A stretch of 64,000 nt of DNA from the NCBI RefSeq assembly GCF_003473485.1, contig NC_053048.1, positions 40,172,755 to 40,236,754 on the forward strand, in the 5' to 3' direction. Under the pieces are notes generated by a model. That model saw only the letters and a program-made list of their open reading frames with translations, was not told the origin of the DNA and searched no databases. Both the position numbers and the translations under genes were made by a program. Positions within the stretch are counted from its first letter, which is position 1, and every line of letters starts with the position of its first letter. This DNA comes from Medicago truncatula (lineage: Eukaryota; Streptophyta; Magnoliopsida; Fabales; Fabaceae). Below are positions 23,707-34,748 of this stretch, one piece after another.

Positions 23707-25392
23707 TCACTCATCTGTAGCTTCATTAGATGAGGTTGAGCAGCTCCCCCGAGATAGGTTTTCTTCCCGGAGTGTCACGACAGAGCTAAAATTATCTAGT
23801 AAGCATTCTTCATACATAACCATGAGCTTCTTAGCTACCTATTTAAATCATGAATAAGTGGACATTGTTAGCATTCTTCATACATAAAATAGAAATCATG
23901 AATTTAAGAAAATAGAAGAACCAAAAATAAAACGAAGCCAAAAATTCATAATAGGAATAAGAGATAATTCTAAAGCAATATAAAAAATGGAAAAATGACA
24001 TATACCTCTTGAGTGGTGGCAAAGGCATTTTTAGCAAGAATAGGGAGAGGATACAGTTCGTTCCTGATTATCCATTCTATGTAATCAAAAGAAACCGGCT
24101 CTTTTTCCAACAAAAAAAGGAAGAAGGATAAAATTAGAATAGATAAAAAAAAAAAAAAAAAATCAATTAAGTGATTAATTTAATGTGCTTACTTATGGTT
24201 TGAGTGAACCAAAAGAGGATGTCTTCAGCAAGTTGTTGAAGCATTAGGGAGGGATTAGAGCCACATTTGTTGTGAATGAAGACATGACGCACCCACAAAT
24301 CCTCCATAAGCAAACCAACCCCTTCTTCAAAAACTCTGATTGAGTTAGTAAGATTAGAACAATCAATCTCGGATGAAGAATTAGCCTTCAAATTAAATAT
24401 ACAAAAACTGTTATTATGAGGAAAGGAAAGGAAAGGGGGACACAGTAATAACCAGGTAAGTTAAGGTCGATTATATGTTACCTGGATTAGAGAACAACTA
24501 ACGTTGGCTTCCTGGATGATATCACCAGAGGGAGTTGTTTCCATTCCATACTTTTTGAGGTAAGTTTCCATTCCAAACTTAGTTACCTCTTCCTCAAATG
24601 TCTCAAGGTAGGAGGGGGGAATATCACCAAGGCGAATACTGAGAAGAATAGAATTCTTGAATCTCTCTTTAAAAGAGGTGGATTGGCTTAAATCCTTAAG
24701 GTAGTCCTGCCATAAACAATCTTGCAGGTAAAGTATGGTCTTCTTCTTTTTCTGAATAGAGGGTAGGCTATCTATTTGAAACTTATTTACTCGTTTCCGA
24801 TGAGCATCGGCTTCCTTGAGAATCTGAACAGAGCTAAAATCATGTTGTAAGCATTCTTGGTACATAGAGACTAGTTGATCACACACCTACAAAATAAGAG
24901 TAAAGATTGATTGCAAACACGGACGGTAAAAAAAAAAAAATGATTATTGAATCAATAAAAATAAGGGCACACACCTCTAGAATGCTGTTATCCTCAGGAG
25001 GAACATTACTAAGGAAAGAAATAAGTTGAAATTTGAGTTGAAGTTTAATAGTTGCTGAAGGCAGGTGTTTGGATCGAATGAAACGAGAAAATATGGTGTC
25101 ACAAAGCCATTCAACACATCGCTCGGGGGACGACTCATAGTCACAGAGGCTTTTGCGCCTAATTTTCAATCGAATAACCCACCAAAAGTTGATAGCCAAA
25201 CTAATCCCTTCCCTAAATACTTTCATTGAATCCTCTTCTAAATCCATCTGAGAATTAACAATAGAAAAAAACACATAATTAAAAAGTATATTAATATTCT
25301 ATGCATCGATATGAAAACAAACTTCAACGATAGACAAGAACGAAAGCAAAGGGGTATATTACCTTAACTTCCAAAACAACGGAATTGTCCAT
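23707..25392 (-). CDS. Unrecognised protein made of two diverged copies of one module
   Basis: Six exons with GT-AG introns keep one frame: 25392-25363, 25247-24975, 24886-24482, 24385-24193, 24100-24006 and 23838-23707, giving 375 aa. I do not recognise the family. Residues about 11-140 and 237-360 are repeats of each other. Each starts with a helix like VF(R/E)EG(I/V), followed by a Trp-rich stretch. Each ends with a block opening an exon: VCDQLVSMYQECLQHDFSSV (102 onward) against VAKKLMVMYEECLLDNFSSV (333 onward), both after a phase-0 intron. A lysine-rich patch (QKKKK) lies between the modules. There is no signal peptide or clear membrane helix, so a soluble, mostly helical intracellular protein is likely. 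The first exon is only 30 bp; its ATG has no better competitor. Confidence 0.75.
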
Positions 25393-25539
25393 AGCTGATT
25401 AGATGAATGGGAACAAATGAATGAATCGCGCACTCGATTGGAACGAGAACGATAACGAAAACGAGAAGCAGTTTATCCCTAGGGTTTCCAGTTCTGCTTT
25501 TGCTACGGATTCATGGATTTATATTTAGTTAGTAGTGTG

Positions 25540-27095
25540 CGGTTTGGTTCGTTTTGAGGTTAAAAGTCATCTGAACGATAAAAAACATGCGGTTTGGTTT
25601 GGTTTTGTTGATTTTTAAAATTAAATTCGAACCAAACCAAACCAAATTAATGTTGTTTGGATTGGATGTTCAGTGCAATTTTTTTCAAGACAATACAATT
25701 ATTTGTTTCCAACATTAAAATCAAGTTATTAAAAACCTAAAAAACAACATGTTTCGAGTAATGTTTCCCACAATGTTTTAAATTTTATCCAACAATGTTT
25801 TCAACTACATAGACCAAATTAAAAACATGCACAAAAAATAATTCTATTTTGTAACAAATGCAAAAGAGTATGATTTTATCATTCTATAAAATTTTAAATA
25901 CATTTTTGAAATAAAAAGAAAAGAAGAAACTTTTTTTTTTTAATCGGCAAATATTATTAAACGCCATCCCCGCAATACGCAAGGTATGGACGAAGCAAGA
26001 TACAAATGGTTCTGTATATAGACGGTACACCATAACCACCTAAAAACACCCCTGGAAATAAACCCACCAAAACACATCACCACCTAAACCTAAAACAGAC
26101 TCCTTCAAAAAAAAAAAAAAGCACTGTAAACACGGTGTCCAGAAGGTAATATATTTTTTTCTACTTTTTCGATGTTGTTTTATGTTGTGGTGGTGGTGGT
26201 GAGGCGTGGGAGTGGTGGTGTTTCGGTTGAGGGAAGAGAAGGGTGTTTGTTGGGGGTGATTTCCTTTGAAGGCAACCTCTGTTACTCGGGTCTATGTTCG
26301 TCGTCACTAGCTCCTGTTTTGTGCTTTTTTGGGTGGTTTAGGTATTTAGGGTGTTTGGAGGGAGCGGGTCCCGTTGTGTCGAGCCTTTTCCTTTCGATAG
26401 GTTGGTTGTTTAAACTTTGCATGCCATGTCATTCGTATTACATATTGTGTGTTGGTTTCCGGTGGGCCGATTACTTTTGCTTCGAGATCGGTAGTCCGGG
26501 TCTAGTTGTAATCTTTGTTTAGCTTGATTTGGTTTTCTCTGGTGTACCGGGGGCGAGGGGTGCCCTGTTAATTTGGTACTAAAGTCTGGTGAGACGATCA
26601 CTTTTGATTCGAGATCGGGAGTCAGTTCTTTGTCTCAAGTTCGTTTGTGGGCATTTGTTTTGTGCTCTTTCGGTGGATCGGAGGTCGCGAGGTTGTGAAA
26701 GCTACATGATCCTTCGGTCAGGTGCTCTTCGAATTGTGGCTCAGCTTGGTTGTTGAGGTCTGAGAGTTTTCTTTTGAGGGTGTTCTTTGGGGGTGAGTAG
26801 AAAAGAAGAAACTTAACAAGAGAAAAAACATGTCATTTTATAAAAGTTCACATTGAGTTTCTATGAATTTTAGTATAGATGACATATGTTTAAATTTAAT
26901 TAGTATTTTTTTTTTTTATGTTGCGGTTTGGTTTGGTTCGGTTGAGAAAATAAAAACCACAAACCAAATCATGCGGTTAAGTAAAAATATGATCTGAATA
27001 CATCTGAATCAAATACGGTATTTTGCTGTTTTGATTTGTGTTGTTTCGGTTTACGGTTTATCTATTGGTTTGGTTTAGTTGTGAGCACCCCTGTT
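25540..27095. mobile_element. Probable non-autonomous hAT-type element with GGTTTGGTT-rich ends
   Basis: The left part (25540-25660) and right part (26920-27095) are mutually inverted and rich in CGGTTTGGTTTGG-type sequence. The right end reads GAGCACCCCTG, like hAT termini. A clean 8-bp target duplication could not be fixed (TTAGTTAG against TTTACTAG), so borders are approximate. A LINE has inserted inside it. Confidence 0.5.
25933..26799 (-). mobile_element. 5'-truncated L1-type LINE with apparent 5' inversion, 15-bp target duplication
   Basis: GAAAAGAAGAAACTT flanks the insert at 25918-25932 and 26800-26814. The left edge is a poly-T run followed by the complement of a plant L1 3' end (ATTTGCCGATTAAAA read on the minus strand). 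From about 26115 to 26799 the GT-rich, LINE-3'UTR-like strand switches to plus. That is the pattern of twin-primed insertions with an inverted 5' segment. The 116-codon open frame at 26172-26522 lies in this part and is not considered a gene. Confidence 0.65.
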
Positions 27096-27099
27096 TACT

Positions 27100-27790
27100 A
27101 GTGTGTTAATCTATGCATGCATATTCAATCTCAGATTTTTTATTTTCTTATTTATCAATGAACTTTTTTTTTTTGAAATATCATCAATGATTATTTAAAT
27201 ATGTCTGTAATTATTATTTTTTTACTGCAATGATGACAAATATGTGTCCCATATTTTTTATTTTTGTTAGTGGTAAATATATGTCTCATGTTCATTATGT
27301 ATCAATCACAAATTTGTCCCTTGTTTTTTCTTCTAGATTTACCAATGACAATATTTCTCCCGTATTTTTTATGAATTAATGACTAATATTAACATTGTTT
27401 TTTTTTATTAGTGAAAAATATTTAACTCGTAACTTTATATGTATCGATAATAAATATTTCTCCTATTTACTTTTTATATATGTATAATAACAACAAATAT
27501 ATGTATGTGACTGTTTAAAATATATATATATAGTTATGAACCTCAACAATGAACAATCCCTCTCCACATCCTATACTTACATTACATTCATTAATCATTA
27601 TAACTACACCGCTAGGTAGACTTTCAATATAATAGCCTCAATATATTGGGATCAAATTACAATAATATTATAAATCAATCATCATATATAATTTATTGAA
27701 GAAGAAAAAATCAAACAAATATGGCAATATATTGCTGCCAAGTTGCCAATGCAAACTCTTATTTGAATAACATGACAAAGATTGAGAAGT
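27100..27790. other. AT-rich spacer, no gene seen
   Basis: The phrase AAATATNTGTCNC(AT) recurs loosely between 27230 and 27500 in low-complexity sequence. The end nearest 27790 is the 3' UTR of phytocyanin 5. Confidence 0.35.
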
Positions 27791-27801
27791 GATGATGTCT
27801 C

Positions 27802-28396
27802 TTAAGCAAAAATGGTTGCCATGGCCACTATGGCTACCATGACAACTCCAAACATAGATGATACAATAGAGTGAGCATTAGAAGATGGAGGAGGGGAAGG
27901 AGCAGGTGCGCCTTCTGCTAGAACAGTGATGACAAATTTCATTTGATGAGCAGAACAATGATCAGCTACGCCACAAACATACCACTTTCTTCCTTCTGTT
28001 TTTAGTTGAATGATATCCTTTCCCGTAGAGAGTGCTTCATTTTTTGGTGGAAAAGTGCAGTCCTTAAAAAGTGTACCATTCACTTTGAAGATGTTGTGCT
28101 TTGTGTTGTCATAATTGAATACTGAAATAAGAGATAATTGAAAAGTGAAAAAAAAAAACAATGAGATTCATCTTATGTAAATTTAAATTAATAGGTGCAA
28201 ATAAAAAGTAACAAATATTTTAATTTTCCATACCAAGGTTGTCACCAACACGGAAAACCTTGTCCTGAGTCCACTGAGTATAGTTAAAATCAACAGTCCA
28301 ACCCTTGTCATCACCAACAATGTGATCGGCTGCCATTGCAACTGAAGAAAGCAAAACCATTGAAATTGCGAGGATTGCTACGCGATTAAGAGCCAT
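27802..28396 (-). CDS. Phytocyanin 5 (stellacyanin/uclacyanin-like, GPI-anchored blue copper protein)
   Basis: Two exons: 28396-28234 and 28121-27802, giving 160 aa. This is the most diverged of the copper-binding set: it starts MALNRVAILA and has DFNYTQWTQD in place of DFDYTQWAQD. All ligands are kept (His63, Cys104, His109, Gln114), as are the disulfide Cys pair, PAPSPPPSS spacer and hydrophobic GPI-type tail ending IFA. It shares the upstream DRE core and 18-bp distal block but has no G-box at the matching place. It is the likely product of an older duplication than copies 1 to 3. Confidence 0.92.
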
Positions 28397-28499
28397 TTGA
28401 TTTGTTCTAAGAGATAATATAAGCTATGAATTGAATGTTAGCAAATGCTATGCAAATTAAATGTTATTGCTTAGATCATTTGTTAGATTAACTTCTAAC

Positions 28500-28811
28500 T
28501 TGGACTATATATAGGATAGGATTTGGATATTGATTTTACCGTTGTACAAATTTGGAAGCTATCAAGTGGAGGGTACCGGATTAGGTCGGCTTTTTACAAT
28601 GATGGATATGACATTGTACAACTTTTACTAGTTTATTTATTTGCATTAATATAGTTATTTTAATTAATCATATGAAGTGGACAATTGTAAGTACTTGGTC
28701 CTATCGAATAGAACGTAGTTATACTTTAAATTTGGAGAAAACGAAATATGCTTAGTCCTTTGTTATGGATTCAATATATGCCATGTGGAACTTGTCAAAG
28801 GGAAATAGAAA
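28500..28811 (-). promoter_or_regulatory. Upstream region of phytocyanin 5: DRE/CRT core and conserved distal block
   Basis: A TATATA sequence lies near 28507-28513. The DRE/CRT core GCCGAC is at 28585-28590 with the flanking AATCCGGTA-type context shared by copies 1 to 3. The 18-bp distal block is at 28794-28811. These short islands persist although the surrounding promoter has diverged. Confidence 0.5.
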
Positions 28812-28829
28812 ATGAGTAGATTTTTTCTC

Positions 28830-29690
28830 ACGGCCTGCCTTCTCCACTTTTGCAATAAGAACAGTTATGGCCTGATTTTAATTATTTTACCCCATAAGAT
28901 AATTATATATATATATATAACAAAGAATTAGACTTTGAACCCTTAAACAATATCTCGAGTTCCAATCTTATAAATAAATAAATAAAAAATATAGTTAGAA
29001 GGAGAGATCCGACTAAAAATGATCAATTAGATTTTTTGCCGATAGATACTTTGCATGAGTAACATTAGGTAAAAAAAAAAAAAAGGAGATTAAAAAAACA
29101 TGGGTGTGACAGAAAGAAATTATTGACGAAAAGTGTAAATATAAGATATGGAAAGAAAAAAAAGACATTCCCTTTTATTTTACTGTAGACTTGTAGTTGA
29201 TTGTAATAAAACATATTAGAACAAGCATCACATCGCTGAGCATGGTAAAGAAAGAGGGAGGTTAATGTTATATACATTGACACTTTTCTATATTTGACTT
29301 TTGCAAAAAAAATTATTGTATTGATAATTTTCTTTTCTTCTTTTTTTCTTTCTATTTTCTTAAAGTGTTGTGAGATGTTGTTGTTTATGTATTTGCTTTG
29401 AAGAGTGTGGCGGAGCCCATAGTGTGTTTGAGAGAAGCCTATGTATTATAAAAAAATTCAAAGTGCTATAATTTTGGTTTTCATTAGATAATTTTTTTTT
29501 TAAGAAATCAAAATAGAATATATTAATATCAATAGATTATTCCACCAGCACAAGAAGTGTCGGGGAGGAAGACTAAAGTTACAACAAGAATTCAAACAAA
29601 ATAATAAAAATAATTAAGTACCACCCAAGCATAATAAAGGGTTTTGGCACCAATCATGAAACTGATAAGAGAAATAAACGCTATTTATTA
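28830..29690. repeat. Intergenic DNA with a LINE-type 3' tail
   Basis: A poly-T run at about 29490-29501 followed by TAAGAAATCAAAATAG and AAGTGTCGGGGAGGAAGAC resembles the complement of a plant L1 3' end, like the one near 36330. It is a 5'-truncated minus-strand insertion of perhaps 170 bp. The remainder shows nothing. Confidence 0.4.
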
Positions 29691-29699
29691 AACAGTTGT

Positions 29700-31110
29700 G
29701 GTATATATTTATCTGTTTTGAAATTTTTCATGTTAAATTGTGTGTTTTGTTTCTTAATTTCTCTATATGTTGTTTTTCTCAACATTTGATATTATAGCTT
29801 TAATTCGATATAGAGATATTAATTTCTTACTATGTTATGTGATTGTATTGTCTGATCTTACACGTTAGAGAAGAATGGTGGTATTGTAAAAGTGTTATTT
29901 TAAATAAATTATGGCTTGAAATGATTTGATACTCGATTTTTTCATTGTGACTCACTGCAACTAGGGGTGTACATGGGTTGGGTAAACCCAAAAAACCCGT
30001 CAAACCCATCCAAAAAAACCCAAAAAAGTGGGTTGGGTTGGGTGATTGGGTTGATATGGTTTTAAAAAATGAAAAACCCATAAAAAATAATGGGTTTTGG
30101 GTAAAACCAGACCCATACCCAATAAACCAACTTACCCAATAATTTCTAAATTTTAATTTCATTTTCATAGGGAGGAAAAAGAATAACAAATGTTTTGATC
30201 ATAAATTTAGTTTAATTTCTAAAATTGACACATCACATCCTCTATAACATCCTCTATATTGAAAATAAAAAAAATATTAGAGTTATAAATGATGATGTTG
30301 CAATTTATAGTTACTTTGATGCTAAAGCAATTTTACGTCATCCAACTTTAATTTATTTCAAGTATTCGATGATCAAATTTTTTAGTTAATATTAAAATTT
30401 ATTATGCTAAAATATAGTGAAAATATGTTACATAATTATTTTAAGAAAATAAAAAGTTGAAATTTTTTTATGAAAAAAATACAAGGACTCGTCGTTTAGT
30501 CATTTCATATTAACAAAAAAAATTGTGGGTAACCCACTACCCAATCCAAACCAAACCGGAAATGAGTGGGTTTGCCCAAACCCACCCATTAATTTAACGG
30601 GTGGATATTTTACCAAACCCAAACCGGAGTATCCTATATGGTTCGGGTCTTAGGTTTGGCCAAACCCAACCCAAATCAACCCACTTACACCCCTAACTGC
30701 AACAACAATATGTCTAGTTCTTCCAAGCGATGTGAAGTTTGATAAAGAGAAATTTGATGGAAAAAAATAAATAAATATTCTTTAGTTGAAAAATACAAGT
30801 CAATGATGTGTTGATACAATAAGTATTTTAGTTCTTCAAAGCATTGAGAAGTTTGACAAAGAGAAATTTGCTGGAAAAAAAAAAAATCAATATTCCCTAG
30901 TGAAAAAATACACGTCAATGATGTGTTGATATAATAAGGATTTCACAAAATATTGGTTATCATTGATGCAAGGTATTTTGTGAAATTATGTCCATTGCCG
31001 AAGAACTTTTTGAGAAAGCCAAAATGAAATTTGAGCCATCATTTTTCAGCAAAGCTTTTAACATTGATCCCTTTCTAAAACTTACGGTATCACTCATTCT
31101 TGTGTGGATC
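29700..31110 (+). mobile_element. Ty1/copia leader-gag remnant (fossil), interrupted by a hAT element
   Basis: Sequence around 29780 resembles a copia primer-binding region with its usual upstream context, and the stretch after 30700 resembles a gag start. The remnant is broken and old. It is paralogous to the one at 35700-36330, which lacks the hAT insertion. Confidence 0.55.
29962..30695. mobile_element. Non-autonomous hAT element, 734 bp, 8-bp target duplication
   Basis: Ends TAGGGGTGT on the left and ACACCCCTA on the right are perfect 9-bp inverted repeats. They are flanked by ACTGCAAC at 29954-29961 and 30696-30703. Subterminal regions are dense in GGGTTGGGT/AAACCCA repeats in opposite orientation. 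It has no transposase and sits inside a copia remnant. Confidence 0.88.
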
Positions 31111-32160
31111 ATTCATTCTTCTGGGGAAAATATTAACTTGTATCATAAAGGTACGAGATAAGAAGTTAAGAGAAATGTTAGCAATACTATCATTTTATCA
31201 CTTTCTCTAACACTGACTTTTAATATTGGGTGAAACTCATGTGGCACTCACTCTCTTTGGCATTTTACGTGGGATTCATTTATAAAGTATGGAACCCACA
31301 TGAATTTTACTTAATAAGAGATTGGGTGTTACAGTAAGTGTTAAAAAAAAAGATTGTCATAGCTTTTGAAGAAGCTAAATGTAGAACTAGAAGTATTTTC
31401 TTAAAAAATATGTATTCAATATCTTAAAATTTTAAACATTATTCTTTTCAACGTAAAAATTGCTTTTCAATTCTCCTTTTAGCTCCTTAATTTGTGCTCT
31501 TATTAGAGCACAATCGTTCTTTTATTAGTCGAAATCATTAAGTCCCGCATTTTAAAAATGGATATGTGGAATAATATGTTGATGTATAAGTGTGAATTAG
31601 AAGTTTGACGTTGAATGTAATTTTGTCTAATACGGTTGAATGTAATTATGGTGCACAATATATATGATTAAATAATAGGGGAAATATATGTGTGGACTCG
31701 AAAGAGTCGTTAATGCTTGCTACCGTGTAGAGAGTTGATGGATCTTGACTTGTTTCTGTGTTGGCGGACGATTCATACGCCAGCTTAAGATTCTCCATTC
31801 ACTTTGTGTGATTTGGATTGTGCGGCTCGAAAGGGTCGTTTAACTTGCTGCTATTGTTGTAGGGAGTTGAAGGTACATGAACCGCCTCCGTGTTGACAGA
31901 GGGTTCAATCACCGCATCGAAGACCTTTAGTTAGTTTTAGGATTAATTAGAGGTTGATACACTTTTGTGTTGTTTTAATTTTTATCACCTGTTTGGGGTC
32001 GACTTGCACTATTGTGTGGTTTCACTGGGTGAGGTTTATGTCCTCCAGTTTTTATGCATTTTTTTCCCTTTTTAATCATATTTATGAGCACTTGACAAAA
32101 GATTTGAGTAGGATACCAACTTAGTTCAAAGCCTCTTTTTTGCTGTCATTTTGCTTTTGC
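31110..32160. other. Intergenic DNA with LINE-3'-UTR-like stretch
   Basis: From about 31690 to 32090 the plus strand is GT-rich. The phrase CTCGAAAG(A/G)GTCGTT occurs twice (31697 and 31827), with stretches resembling 63240-63720. This is probably plus-strand LINE 3' UTR debris. No coding frame is supported. Confidence 0.35.
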
Positions 32161-32175
32161 CTTATAGATAAATAA

Positions 32176-32295
32176 AAAATGAAGAGGCTAAACTAACCCA
32201 TTCAATGGCAATGGGGAGAATCGAACATGAAATCTTTAGGAGGAGCAAACTCCAAAAATCCCAAGCCAACAACATGCCTACCCAAGTGGGAAACT
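32176..32295 (-). mobile_element. tRNA-derived SINE-like element
   Basis: The segment containing AGAGGCTAAACTAACCCA and GGGGAGAATCGAACATGA matches, in order and spacing, the segment at 51845-51965. Its complement carries box-B-like TTCGATTCTCCCC sequence, as in legume tRNA-derived SINEs. Confidence 0.5.
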
Positions 32296-32327
32296 CCAAG
32301 ATCCCAAGCTAAACTCCAATAATTTAA

Positions 32328-32699
32328 GAGTTAATAATGTTTTACCCCCTGTAATATATGTCATTTCCGGTTTTCCCACTGTAAAATTTTTTGTTTAGTT
32401 TCCTTCCTTGTAATTTGTAAATTTTTTGGTTTTGGACCTTCATGACAAATTTCGCCCCCTGTAAAATCTTCAAATTTCGGTTTACCCCCTGTAATTTGAG
32501 AAAATTTCGATTTACCCCCTTGCTAATTTGAGCAAATTTCGGTTTACTCCTGTACCATATCATCTATTTTGTACAATCAAAATTCATGAAGGTCCAAAAC
32601 CAGAAATCTTCAAATTACAAGGATGGAAACTAAACAAAAAAATTTACAGGGGAAAACCGGAAATGACCAATATTACGGGGGGTAAAGCACTGTTAACCC
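32328..32699. mobile_element. Mutator-like fold-back MITE, 372 bp, 9-bp target duplication
   Basis: ATAATTTAA flanks it at 32319-32327 and 32700-32708. Long imperfect terminal inverted repeats contain GTTTTACCCCCTGTAATAT on the left and the complement of a near-identical sequence on the right. Internal direct repeats of TTTACCCCCTGTAATTTG also occur. Open frames on both strands here come from the inverted repeat and are not genes. Confidence 0.82.
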
Positions 32700-33266
32700 A
32701 TAATTTAATTTGTATTTACTGATAGTGTAAAAATATTTTACACATACGCCCAAACAAATCATATTACTTAAACATTTTAGTACTTAACCTATAAAAATGA
32801 CATTGTAGTGTGGCTTTGAATTAGATGTACGTGTAAAAAAATCTTATGATTAATACTTAGATATGACTTAAGAATGATGCTTTGATATGATAAATAAATG
32901 TGATTGCAGTCTCATGTATCCAACAAAATATTGCAATAATTTTCCACATAAACCCTTAATTCACGACATCAAGCTACTCTCTACTTCAGCTCTAGCTAGC
33001 TCTAGCAATTCATTGTATATGGTTTCACCATATAAACAATTTCAGAGTAAGTTGAAGTGACATATTATCCATCAGCAAATAATCTCAATGCCTCTCATGG
33101 GTTTTATTAATCATAAATAACAAAATGATATTACATTCACCAATGTAAACAAACTAAATAAATAATAATGAAGGGGGCTAATTATTAGTAATAACTAACT
33201 GGGAAAAAAACAGCCTCTCCTTGAAACATCACACATGATCGGTTAACATCCAATCTTAAACAGCTA

Positions 33267-33884
33267 TCAATCTCTGTTAAATATTTGGAAAAGCTTCTTT
33301 GGCAGCAGGGATCGACGGGGAACGCTACTAGCAGGCCATGGTGCATTCGAAGGCGGTGCTTCAGGTGTCACCAGGTCAAGTGATGGTGATGGAGAAGGTG
33401 AAGGTACTGGAGACCAACCATCTTGTTTTGGCTGCACAGTTATGAAAAGCTTTTGTCCATTTTCGCAGTGATCGGTAACACTTGAAATGTACCATCTTCT
33501 CCCATAGGTTGTAATTATAATTTTGTCTTGCCCACTGGTTAACACAGGTGCTGTCAAAGGAACTGAGCAACTCTTGAAGTCACTTCCATTCACTCTCACA
33601 ACATTGTCTTTGCCACCAACATAATTGAATGCTGCAATGAAATTAATCACCAATTTTAGTTTTTCTTAGCAATGAAATTAGAGATAATGAAAGAATATAC
33701 AAATGGAAATGAGCTTACTGAGTGTGTCCCCGAGACGAAAGACCTTGTTTGCGGTCCAAGTTTGGTAATCAAACAAAGTAGTCCAACCCTTTTCATCACC
33801 AACTACAAAATCTTTTGCCACAGCCATGGTTGAGAAGATAGTAGCAATGAAAGCAAAGAGGAAAAGAGCACGAGAAAGAGCCAT
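33267..33884 (-). CDS. Phytocyanin 6, copper-site-less (early-nodulin-like, ENODL type)
   Basis: Two exons: 33884-33719 and 33631-33267, with a phase-1 intron, giving 176 aa. It has a signal peptide 1-23 (MALSRALFLF...) and a phytocyanin domain at about 24-122. Aligned residue for residue with phytocyanin 1, copper ligands His64 and Cys105 are Asp64 and Ser105 (KDNVV and YISSV), while His110 and Gln115 remain (DHCENGQK). The Cys77-Cys111 disulfide pair is kept. A Pro/Ser-rich arabinogalactan-like spacer (VPSPSPSPS) follows. The C-terminus ends KKLFQIFNRD and lacks the hydrophobic GPI signal of the other copies. ENODL proteins are known extracellular non-copper phytocyanins; the role here is unknown. 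A TATA-like run lies at 33951-33960. Confidence 0.9.
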
Positions 33885-34748
33885 AGTTGAAGTACTAGTA
33901 TTGCTCTTTCTTTGTTTAATTTTGTTACTTAATATAAGAGATTGAATACGGGTATATATACACATATAATTTCAGGGCAAGGGGATTGTCACAAACGGCT
34001 AAGGACGGCTTGGCAGAATTTGAATATTAATTTATTTTTTTGGTTACAAGAATTTGAATATTAATTTGATTTAACTACAAATTATAATATCGTATTTAGA
34101 CTAAGATAAGAAATAACGTAATATTGTAATTGGAAATAATGTTGAGGTACGGTAATAGTTTCAATTTTTGCAATAGCCATGAAGCTTGAACCTTCTCTTG
34201 TTCATATGTTGCTTCTCGTAGATAAATATAGCAATTTTATTTTTTATTTTGTTCGTATTAAGTTTTTTTATTCATATTGAGTAGTTAAAGGTTCAGCATT
34301 CAAGTCCCGACAATAAAAAAAAAAAGTAACAAAATAACAATTAACATATTAAGATACTAACATTCAAAATTCATAAGATAACTTGACTGGTTAACAACCA
34401 ATTCCACACCACACTTATTTATAAATTCATAAACTGAAATATAATGCTTGCTTAATAATAATGATCCATAAACCTATAACCAATATTAGGATGTTGCATT
34501 TTCCAAGATCGCTTTTTTCATCTTAATAGCCAAAATATTTCTTCCTGCAATCCATATAATATTTCATCCTGCAAGGCACAGTGAAAAAACAAGAACAAAA
34601 TATACTAGTAAGCAAGCAAGCAATTTTGAATACATGATTTATTTAACTAGCATAAATAAAATAGCAAGGTCCAAATCATGATTGTGAGTAAACTCACAAC
34701 CATGTAGACCTTATTGCACAATTACTCAACATATACTCTTTAGAACAA

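Noticed and set aside
26172-26522. 116-codon open frame, Gly/Val/Cys rich
   Set aside because: It lies inside the LINE insertion bounded by 15-bp target repeats and has no domain; GT-rich LINE 3' UTR sequence gives such frames.
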